From contig JAETRR010000001.1 of NCBI GenBank assembly GCA_021770065.1, positions 62,001 through 126,000 of the forward strand: DNA of 64,000 bases, read 5' to 3'. The translations under genes were made by a program, and so were the position numbers. Positions 56,424 through 64,000 of this stretch are shown here, piece after piece. The notes below the pieces were generated by a model. It was not told the origin of the DNA and did not search any database. It saw nothing but the letters and a program-made list of their open reading frames with translations. Every line of letters begins with the position of its first letter. The first letter of the stretch is position 1. The stretch is from Lachnoclostridium sp. (lineage in GTDB: Bacteria > Bacillota > Clostridia > Lachnospirales > Lachnospiraceae).

Positions 56424-57959
56424 CTAGGTCCCCTGCTGTCTCTCCAATACCGGAAAAAGAAGGAAAAATCCAATTCTCCCTTCCGGACGGTTTTCCGCCC
56501 AGATCACGCCCTTATGCTCCCGCATAATCTTTTGGCAGATGGAAAGCCCCAGACCTGCACTCCCCTGTTCTCTGGAAAATTCCTTGTCCGCCCGGTAAAA
56601 GGGTTCAAAGATATGCTTTAGCTCCTCCTGGCTCATCTGCTTTCCCTTATTTGACACGGAAAAGAGCACCCGGCCCTTCCGGTATCCCCCGGAAATCCGA
56701 ATCTCAGAGCCTTCCTCCCCATACTTCACCGCATTATCAATGAGATTGATAAATACCTGACGAAGACGCTCCTCCTGGCCCCACACATAAAGGTTCTGCT
56801 CCAGCTTCAGGCGAATATACGCCCCATAACGGTTCGCCTTGATCTCCATGGCCTCGGAGACGCTCCGGATCAGATTTCCCATATCCACCTGCGCCCTTTC
56901 CTCCCGTTCCGTCCGGTCCGCCATTTCCAGAAGCTGGATTACCATCCGGTGAAGTCTTGTGCTCTCATGAAGAATATGCTCCATACCTTTTTCAATCAGC
57001 TCTTCATCATTTCCCTGGTCCGCCTCAATAAGCTGGGCATAGCCCTGAATTGTGGTAAGAGGGGTTTTCAGTTCATGGGTCACATTATTGTAGAATTCCT
57101 GACGGCTGTTTAAAAGCTTCAGAATCTGATCCCGGTCATCCTGCATTTTCTGAATATACTGGCCAACCTTATTCAGCATGGCGCTGTAGTGTCTGGACAG
57201 CTCCCCCATCTCATCCCGTCTGGCGGAAGATGCCAGCCCTGCCAAAAGCTCCGTATTGACTTCATCCTGCTCCAAATCAAGGCTCATCTGACGGGATACT
57301 TTGGTCAGACGCTGAACGGGCTTGATGATGCGGTCCAGCAGGAGAAAAATCAGGATAAAAGCCGCAGCAAATACGGCCGCAGCAGCCCGGATGATAATGC
57401 CTTTCATCTGTTCGCCCTGCTGCCACAGTTCCGTATAATCCATACAGTAGCGGATAATTCCCACATTTTTCTCCGCCACAATCACCGGCATGGCAAACCA
57501 GACCTCCAGTGTACCCGCCTCGGAGTATACCAGAGTGAAGGCCGTATTTCCGCTTACTGCTTCCGTAAGCTCCCCGGCGCCTCCTTCCTTGCCGTCGCTG
57601 TGGTTTTTCCGATAGTTGTAGGCCAGAAGCTCCCCGTCCTTGGAGTAGGCTGCCAGCTCATAGCGCCCGGAGGAACCGTACATTTCCTGCACGATTGTTT
57701 CCGCAAGGCTGTTAAAGCTTTCCTCATCGTTGTTGGCATTGTTTAAAATCAGAAGCTGACGCACGTAGATCTCCGTATTTTCCCGGATGGTTTGAAGCTC
57801 TCTTATAATTTGATCCTCCCGGCTTTTCTGCAGCTGCCGATCTGAGATCCAGTATAAAAAAATCCCGCTTACCAGGAACACGGCAACGAGGCCCACTGTC
57901 ATCTGCATGCGGATCCCGAAGCGTATTGTTCCATTTTCACGAGATTTTTTATGGTACAT
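56424..57959 (-). CDS. Membrane sensor histidine kinase
   Basis: 511 residues from ATG 57959, overlapping the response regulator by 11 bases. Membrane helix 1 MTVGLVAVFLVSGIFLYWIS, an extracellular sensor of about 120 residues, helix 2 IIIRAAAAVFAAAFILIFLL, HAMP, then HisKA with the phosphoacceptor in FYNNVTHELKTPLTTIQGYA and HATPase_c (N-box LIDNAVKYGEEG, GSAGLGLSICQKIM). It phosphorylates the regulator encoded upstream. The signal is unknown; the downstream lipoprotein may take part. Confidence 0.93.
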   Translation of the reverse strand: MYHKKSRENGTIRFGIRMQMTVGLVAVFLVSGIFLYWISDRQLQKSREDQIIRELQTIRENTEIYVRQLLILNNANNDEESFNSLAETIVQEMYGSSGRYELAAYSKDGELLAYNYRKNHSDGKEGGAGELTEAVSGNTAFTLVYSEAGTLEVWFAMPVIVAEKNVGIIRYCMDYTELWQQGEQMKGIIIRAAAAVFAAAFILIFLLLDRIIKPVQRLTKVSRQMSLDLEQDEVNTELLAGLASSARRDEMGELSRHYSAMLNKVGQYIQKMQDDRDQILKLLNSRQEFYNNVTHELKTPLTTIQGYAQLIEADQGNDEELIEKGMEHILHESTRLHRMVIQLLEMADRTEREERAQVDMGNLIRSVSEAMEIKANRYGAYIRLKLEQNLYVWGQEERLRQVFINLIDNAVKYGEEGSEIRISGGYRKGRVLFSVSNKGKQMSQEELKHIFEPFYRADKEFSREQGSAGLGLSICQKIMREHKGVIWAENRPEGRIGFFLLFPVLERQQGT

Positions 57960-58623
57960 ATTTGTATCCCACTCCAAATACAGTGACCAGCTTGTCTCCA
58001 AGCCCCGTCTTGCGGCGCAGACGCTGAATGTGTATATCCACGGTCCGGGTGTCACCTGCGTAGTCGTAGCCCCAGATCTGCTCCAAGAGTATCACTCTGG
58101 TAAATACCTGTCTGGGATGTTTTAAAAAGTACAATAGCAGATCGTATTCCTTGGGGGTCAGCTCTACAGGCTCACCGTTTCGATAGACCATGCGCTCCTG
58201 TTCGGACACGGTCAGACCCTCTGCCGCCGGCTCTTCCTCGCGGATACCCCGGACACGGTCAAAGCGCCGCAGGATGGTGCGCACCCTGGCTACTACCTCG
58301 CGGAGATCAAAAGGCTTGGTAATGTAATCGTCCGCACCGGATTCCAGGCCGTAAAGCTTATCTTCCACATTTCCTCGGGCAGTCAGCATAATGATGGGAA
58401 TGTTGTGCCGCTCCGTAAGCATCCGGCACACGTCCACACCGGCAATGTCCGGAAGCATCCAGTCTAAGAGCACCATATCCGGCTCATAGCCTTCCGCTTT
58501 CCCAAGGCCGCTTCCTCCCGTGTAAGCACAGGCCACCTCGAAGCCTTCCTTCTCAAATCCATATTTTAAAATGTCTGCTATGGGTTTTTCGTCCTCTATT
58601 ACCAGGATTCGTTTCTGGTCCAT
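57949..58623 (-). CDS. OmpR/PhoB-family response regulator
   Basis: 224 residues. Receiver domain with acidic pocket VIEDEKPI and phospho-Asp in MVLLDWMLPD, Thr and Lys switches in IIMLTARGN and YITKPFDL; then a winged-helix DNA-binding domain (LTPKEYDLLLYFLKHPRQVF, TRTVDIHIQRLRRKTG). First gene of the three-gene operon. Confidence 0.95.
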   Translation of the reverse strand: MDQKRILVIEDEKPIADILKYGFEKEGFEVACAYTGGSGLGKAEGYEPDMVLLDWMLPDIAGVDVCRMLTERHNIPIIMLTARGNVEDKLYGLESGADDYITKPFDLREVVARVRTILRRFDRVRGIREEEPAAEGLTVSEQERMVYRNGEPVELTPKEYDLLLYFLKHPRQVFTRVILLEQIWGYDYAGDTRTVDIHIQRLRRKTGLGDKLVTVFGVGYKYVP

Positions 58624-58811
58624 CCTTTTGCACTCCCTTTTTGTCTCAAGAATCCTGTATATCGTAGAATATTGTACCTTCTACCATATAAAAATATGCT
58701 ACACCAATGGTATAGCATATTTTTATCAAATTTGTAAACATATTGTATCAGATAAATAATTCCCTATTAAATCTGCATTTGTGTCTTATATATTTGTTTG
58801 TTCAACAATTC

Positions 58812-58985
58812 TTAAGCCTTTTTCCTGCGATTTCGCTGCACAACCGCACTCTTAAATGCTTTCATCATAGCCGGTGACAATTCTTCGCAGTCCTTATCAA
58901 AATTGATTGAGCTTTTTTTTGCCGCTTCAACTTCTTTAAGCTGTTCTTCCGTAGGTTTTTGTCCACTCTCAATAATTAATTTCAT
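58812..58985 (-). CDS. 57-aa conserved small protein, antitoxin-like
   Basis: Missing from the ORF track because it is under 60 codons. Reads MKLIIESGQKPTEEQLKEVE, then FDKDCEELSPAMMKAFKSAV and a basic tail QRNRRKKA. I recall similar orphan proteins in Lachnospiraceae that are often called antitoxins; no toxin partner is visible next to it. A good promoter (59022-59050) and a GAGG site support expression. Confidence 0.65.
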   Translation of the reverse strand: MKLIIESGQKPTEEQLKEVEAAKKSSINFDKDCEELSPAMMKAFKSAVVQRNRRKKA

Positions 58986-59021
58986 TTTTGACTGTTTCCT
59001 CTTGGATTATTCTATGATAAC

Positions 59022-59050
59022 AGTATATCATTAAACAGCAGGTCTATCAA
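59022..59050 (-). promoter_or_regulatory. Promoter of the 57-aa gene
   Basis: TTGATA, 17 bases, TATACT on the minus strand, with a leader of about 30 bases to the ATG at 58985. Confidence 0.65.
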
Positions 59051-59122
59051 ATACATTTTTTCTCTAATTGGTAGACACACCATTCCAAAACTCCTCTTTT
59101 TTAAGGCAAAAACAAAGACTGC

Positions 59123-59181
59123 AGGGAAAATAAAACATGAGACTTTTCTGATACTCAATGTCTTATTTCCCTGCAGCCCCT
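59123..59181. repeat. Inverted-repeat element related to 26827-26888
   Basis: CTGCAGGGAAAATAA and TTATTTCCCTGCAG form the stem; the loop keeps GACTTTTCTGATA seen in the 26827 element. It follows the GH1 gene on the minus strand and may end that operon. Confidence 0.55.
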
Positions 59182-59248
59182 GCATTAAATCTGCATTTTG
59201 TGCTGCCGCATTTTTCAATCTGCTTTTTAAAAATGACGAATCATGCCG

Positions 59249-60733
<1,485 letters not shown>

Positions 60734-60754
60734 TCATTCCTCCTGTTTCGATTT

Positions 60755-62611
60755 TTATTTAATTACAGTTAATAAAGCTTCACTCTTTGCAATCATGCCT
60801 TCCGTCTCATTGGGAAGCACATCCAGATAGTCCCCGGAATTTGTCACCAGAACCGGTGTTACCAGGGAGTATCCTTCTTTCAGAATCGCTGCCAAATCTG
60901 CCTCTAAGAGAACATCTCCGGCCTTTACCTTCTGATTCTCTGTTACCTTTACTTCAAAATGCTTTCCCTGAAGGTTTGCCGTATCAATTCCTACATGAAT
61001 GATACATTCCACTCCATCCTCGGAGGTAACACCTACTGCATGCCTGGTAGGATACAGCGCCGTCACCGTACCGTCAAACGGAGCCACTACCACGCCATCC
61101 TCCGGGTCTATGGCAATTCCCTTTCCCATGGTTCCGGAAGAAAATACCACGTCTTTTACCTGCTCAAGGGGAATCAGATTTCCGGTAATGGGTGCATAGA
61201 TAATTGAATTCTTCTTTCCTCCGGCTGCGGCTGCCGCCTGATGCTCTTCCTTTGTCTCCGTCCCCGAACCATCCTTTTCCTCAGAAAGCCCCATGACCAT
61301 AACCAGCACAAAACCAAGTCCGGCTGCTACGGCCATACCAAGACATACAGCCCAGAAGCCCTCTCCCATAAATACGGGAAGAGATAAAATACAGGAATTT
61401 ACATAAGCAGTTGCCCGTCCTCCAAAAGCTCCTACAATTGCTCCGCCTGCAGCACCTGCGATCATAACAGCAATCAATGCATTTTTAAACTTCAACAGAA
61501 CACCATAGATTCCAGGCTCCGTAATTCCAATGAAGGAAGAAATTGCGGTGGAAGCGCCTACGGATTTATTTTCGCTCTTCTTTGCCCTTACCATAACGCC
61601 CATGCAGACACCAAACAGCGCCAGAGTTCCCATAGTGTTCATAGGAAGCAGGAAGTCATAGCCAAATTGATTCAGGTTCTCCATACAGATAGCGCCCAGG
61701 GACAGATGCATACCGGTCAACACCACCAGCAGACGGGTTCCGCCTACAATCGCACCGGCGATGACGGGGGACAGGTCGTAAAGGAATTTTACAATGGTCA
61801 CTAAGATCCTGGAAATGTAATTTGCCAGAGGCGCAATTCCGATCAAGGTCAGGGGCGCCATAATCAGCATTACAAGCATGGGCGTGAACACCAGCCGGAG
61901 CACCTTGGGAATCACTTTATCAATCCACTTATATACAAAACTCAGCACCAGCACAGTCAAAATAATGGGAATGCTGCTGGCCGCATACTTTACAAAGGGA
62001 ATCGGCATTCCCAGGAAATGCAAGGGCGCAGCTCCTTCCGCAAGGCCGGCTGTCATAGTAGGATACAAAAGGCATCCTGCAAGGGCCATGGAGCAGGCCG
62101 TATCCGTCTTAAACCGTTTGGATGCGGACCATGCTACCAGGAATGGGAAGAAATAGAATACGCAGTCACCCGCAATAGTCAGTACCGTAATAAAATCCGA
62201 AGCCGGATCAAAACCGCAGTAGGAAGTCAAAATCGTGATTAGACCTTTAATCATACCGGTCCCGGCCAGTACCGGGATAGTGGGCAGGAAAATAGCCGCC
62301 ATGGTTTCAAACAATCCGGTTGCTTTAAATTTCTGCTTCTGGGCCATGGTTTCCTCGTTATGAACAAATCCTACCTGGGCAACTGCTGCATCATAAACAG
62401 CATTTACCTCATTTCCAATGATAATCTGGAGCTGCTCTGTCTGATACTGTGCTCCGATTACTCCGTCCAATGCTTTGATTTTCTCTAAATCTGCCAAGGA
62501 CTTATCCTTCAGGTAAAACCGCAGCCTTGTTACACAGTGGAACATTTCCTTGATGTTCTCTTTGCCGCCGACTTCCTTTAAAATCTGTCCGGCCAGTTTT
62601 TTTGCATCCAT
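60755..62611 (-). CDS. PTS beta-glucoside transporter, IIBCA (second)
   Basis: 618 residues, domain order IIB-IIC-IIA. IIB Cys in FHCVTRLRFYL; IIC with about ten helices and GITEPGIYGVLLKFKNALIA; IIA with the active His in CIIHVGIDTANLQGKHF. Paralogous to the transporter at 19469. Controlled by the RAT/terminator just upstream (62647-62720). AGGCGGAAGGATT precedes the ATG. Confidence 0.93.
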   Translation of the reverse strand: MDAKKLAGQILKEVGGKENIKEMFHCVTRLRFYLKDKSLADLEKIKALDGVIGAQYQTEQLQIIIGNEVNAVYDAAVAQVGFVHNEETMAQKQKFKATGLFETMAAIFLPTIPVLAGTGMIKGLITILTSYCGFDPASDFITVLTIAGDCVFYFFPFLVAWSASKRFKTDTACSMALAGCLLYPTMTAGLAEGAAPLHFLGMPIPFVKYAASSIPIILTVLVLSFVYKWIDKVIPKVLRLVFTPMLVMLIMAPLTLIGIAPLANYISRILVTIVKFLYDLSPVIAGAIVGGTRLLVVLTGMHLSLGAICMENLNQFGYDFLLPMNTMGTLALFGVCMGVMVRAKKSENKSVGASTAISSFIGITEPGIYGVLLKFKNALIAVMIAGAAGGAIVGAFGGRATAYVNSCILSLPVFMGEGFWAVCLGMAVAAGLGFVLVMVMGLSEEKDGSGTETKEEHQAAAAAGGKKNSIIYAPITGNLIPLEQVKDVVFSSGTMGKGIAIDPEDGVVVAPFDGTVTALYPTRHAVGVTSEDGVECIIHVGIDTANLQGKHFEVKVTENQKVKAGDVLLEADLAAILKEGYSLVTPVLVTNSGDYLDVLPNETEGMIAKSEALLTVIK

Positions 62612-62646
62612 AATCCTTCCGCCTTTCTTTTATAAACTAAGTAAAA

Positions 62647-62696
62647 TAAAAAGACCCAAATTAAGATATCTCTTCCGATACATTAATTCAGGTCTT
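62647..62696 (-). terminator. Conditional terminator before the second PTS gene
   Basis: On the minus strand AAGACCTGAATTAATGTATC pairs with the stretch ending GATATCTTAATTTGGGTCTT and is followed by TTTATTTT; the first GACC overlaps the RAT. Confidence 0.8.
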
Positions 62697-62720
62697 GCCT
62701 CCATTACGAGTCACAATCCT
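62691..62720 (-). promoter_or_regulatory. RAT site before the second PTS gene
   Basis: GGATTGTGACTCGTAATGGA continuing GGCAAGACC on the minus strand matches the BglG/LicT RNA target. The TAG stop codon of the antiterminator gene overlaps its first bases. Confidence 0.8.
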
Positions 62721-63567
62721 AAGCATTATGTTCTCTCACCCGTTCAATATGAATTGTCAGATAAAGCTTCTCTTCGTCGCTTACCTGGTATCCGAATTCC
62801 AAATGAATGTATTTTGCAATCCTCTGTGCGCATTCATAGGATTTCTTATAATTATTTTCTACAAGCGTTAATAGCTGTTTGTCGCCGTCTGTAGATGTCA
62901 ACGGCTTTTTATCCATCATTCTCTGTACGAAGAACTTCAGATGTGTTATCAGACGATAGTAATCAAGAGAATCCTCCTGAAACTCCATCTTGAAGTAATT
63001 GCGGATAATCGTCAGGGTATCCTGCACAATCTGTGTTCTCTGTACGGTATCCTCCATAGAACCAGTCATGCCTGCGTTCACAAAGTGAAACGCAATGAAA
63101 CCTGCCTCATCCTCTGGAAGCTCTGCCTCAAAGGTCCTGTTAATCAATTCGAGAGCCTCTATGGCCGCTTCATACTCCCCACGGTACATCATCTTTGTCT
63201 CAGTCAGAAGCTGATTCTTGATCAGCATTCCTTCACGGTATCTCTGAACACTGAAATGAATATGGTCCATGAGAGAAAGATAGATATTATCATCAAAATC
63301 GTGTTCCAGCTTCTTTCTGGCATTTTCAATGACCTTCTCGGTAATCTCCAGGTATTCTTCAGGGATTTCACTCAGTATCTTTTGAAATTTTGCCGCCAAA
63401 TCCGGAACCTGCTGGGAAAAGATACGTTCGATCTTATCCTTCTCTATGGTATCTCCCCGTTTTTTCCGGAAAGCAATTCCGCTTCCCATTACAATAATGT
63501 CCTCTCCCTTTTCATTCAAAGAAATGACCACATTATTGTTCAGTACTTTCACTATCTTCAGAACCAT
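62719..63567 (-). CDS. BglG/LicT-family transcription antiterminator (second locus)
   Basis: 282 residues from ATG 63567 (MVLKIVKVLNNNVVISLNEK). The ORF-track start at 63690 is wrong because those codons cover the RAT and terminator. The spacing of the ribosome site (GCGAGGG directly before ATG) is tight, so the GTG five codons later is an alternative start. CAT RNA-binding domain at 1-58, PRD1 (LMDHIHFSVQRYREG) and PRD2 (YYRLITHLKFFVQRM; LTIHIERVREH). It should bind the RAT in front of its own gene and that before the PTS gene. Confidence 0.92.
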   Translation of the reverse strand: MVLKIVKVLNNNVVISLNEKGEDIIVMGSGIAFRKKRGDTIEKDKIERIFSQQVPDLAAKFQKILSEIPEEYLEITEKVIENARKKLEHDFDDNIYLSLMDHIHFSVQRYREGMLIKNQLLTETKMMYRGEYEAAIEALELINRTFEAELPEDEAGFIAFHFVNAGMTGSMEDTVQRTQIVQDTLTIIRNYFKMEFQEDSLDYYRLITHLKFFVQRMMDKKPLTSTDGDKQLLTLVENNYKKSYECAQRIAKYIHLEFGYQVSDEEKLYLTIHIERVREHNA

Positions 63568-63621
63568 CCCTCGCTTTCTGAGTTGAATTCTCTCTTTGTC
63601 CGCCGGATATGCATTCCGGAA

Positions 63622-63671
63622 AAACAAAAAATACAGGCCACCAAAAGCAATCTTCTTCTGCTTTCGGTATT
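63622..63671 (-). terminator. Conditional terminator in the leader of the second bglG gene
   Basis: ACCGAAAGCA and TGCTTTTGGT pair on the minus strand and are followed by GGCCTGTATTTTTTGTTTTT. Confidence 0.75.
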
Positions 63672-63694
63672 GCCTGCTTCCCAGTAACAATCCT
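63667..63694 (-). promoter_or_regulatory. RAT site in the leader of the second bglG gene
   Basis: AGGATTGTTACTGGGAAGCA continuing GGCAATACC on the minus strand, a close RAT match; implies autogenous antitermination. Confidence 0.8.
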
Positions 63695-63734
63695 CATCAA
63701 GCTATGCATATGTCTTGTAAACGTCTACGTAAAT

Positions 63735-63762
63735 ATAATAACACAATAAATATTTCTGTCAA
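63735..63762 (-). promoter_or_regulatory. Promoter of the second beta-glucoside operon
   Basis: TTGACA, 16 bases, TATTAT on the minus strand, about 40 bases before the RAT. Confidence 0.65.
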
Positions 63763-63903
63763 TGAATTTTTTATTTTTTGTCTAAATTCACAATTTTCAG
63801 GCCCTGCATTTGTCTAATATTACTATGATTTTTCTAATGAACCGGCAAAGGCCGCTGTCCCATAAAGAGATGTATTATAGCTTATATTTAAATCCTGCAC
63901 ATT

Positions 63904-63941
63904 GAGAAGGGGCTGCCTTATTTCCCGACAGCCCCTTCAAC
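63904..63941. repeat. Hairpin after the right-edge gene
   Basis: GAAGGGGCTG and CAGCCCCTTC form a 10-bp stem around CCTTATTTCCCGA, words shared with the 26827 and 59123 elements. No clear T-run. Confidence 0.5.
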
Positions 63942-63955
63942 CTCAAAAAACGATT

Positions 63956-64000
63956 TTACTCAAATTCTCTTCGCAGAGTATCCTCCATTACTTTAAGCGA
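63956..64000 (-). CDS. C-terminal end of an unidentified gene (runs off right edge)
   Basis: The last 14 codons read SLKVMEDTLRREFE before a TAA, preceding a hairpin. Too short to identify; listed because the position relative to the hairpin fits a gene end. It could also be non-coding. Confidence 0.3.
   Translation of the reverse strand, partial: SLKVMEDTLRREFE

Noticed and set aside
59012-59218. 68-codon minus-strand ORF
   Set aside because: It overlaps the promoter of the 57-aa gene and an inverted repeat; no protein-like character.
63568-63690. N-terminal extension of the second BglG protein in the ORF track
   Set aside because: These codons coincide with the RAT and terminator of the leader; the CAT domain begins at 63567.

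Overview
The window looks like chromosomal DNA of a gut-type member of the Firmicutes, most likely family Lachnospiraceae (Clostridium cluster XIVa). This is inferred from AGGAGG-type ribosome binding sites, low-to-medium GC, many sugar PTS and ROK/RpiR/BglG genes, lipoproteins with LxGC lipoboxes, and familiar neighbourhoods such as dnaE-pfkA-trmH and coaBC/panT/coaX. Most genes lie on the minus strand. No rRNA, CRISPR array, prophage or intact insertion sequence was seen; one tRNA (Gln, CTG) is present.

Layout. 1-0.6 kb: 5' part of a 4Fe-4S protein running off the left edge. 0.8-4.8 kb: a decayed accessory patch with fragments of a transposase, a PHP protein, a cyclophilin-like chimera, a LysR regulator and a gene with an internal stop. 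Inside it sits an apparently intact two-gene module, an OLD/PtuA-like ATPase and a small PD-(D/E)XK-like protein, which is the best candidate for an undescribed defence-type system. 4.9-7.3 kb: AGCS-type Na+/alanine symporter and PfkB-family kinase. 7.4-17.2 kb: housekeeping (SleB-like hydrolase, TrmH methyltransferase, PfkA, DnaE, CoaBC, a pantothenate-type ECF S component, CoaX). 17.2-21.5 kb: first beta-glucoside PTS/GH1/BglG operon behind a RAT-terminator. 21.7-30.7 kb: seven-gene operon with a ribose-type ABC importer, M20 and M24-like enzymes, a ROK kinase and a ROK repressor. 30.9-39.9 kb: cobalamin-riboswitch operon (secreted CbiK lipoprotein, two NEAT-like surface proteins, BtuFCD-like importer) divergent from cobI and an ABC-2 exporter. 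40-43.1 kb: small HPr-like protein, CvfB, acyl-ACP thioesterase, ROK kinase. 43.3-49 kb: cellobiose/lactose-type PTS with GH1 and two divergent RpiR regulators. 49.3-54.5 kb: tRNA-Gln, cation diffusion facilitator, nicotinate phosphoribosyltransferase, a 208-bp palindrome, asparagine synthetase. 55-58.6 kb: two-component system with a lipoprotein. 58.8-63.8 kb: small orphan ORF, then the second beta-glucoside GH1/PTS/BglG operon with two RAT sites. The C-terminal end of one more gene lies at the right edge.

The window encodes three separate uptake and hydrolysis routes for beta-glucosides, each under its own RNA-binding antiterminator or RpiR control. It is also rich in short palindromic repeats. 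One family of about 100-140 bp sits immediately upstream of three unrelated genes (cbiK, the PTS IIC gene, asnB) and ends at or in their Shine-Dalgarno sequence. Two other repeat families supply stop codons (coaBC and the M24-like gene).
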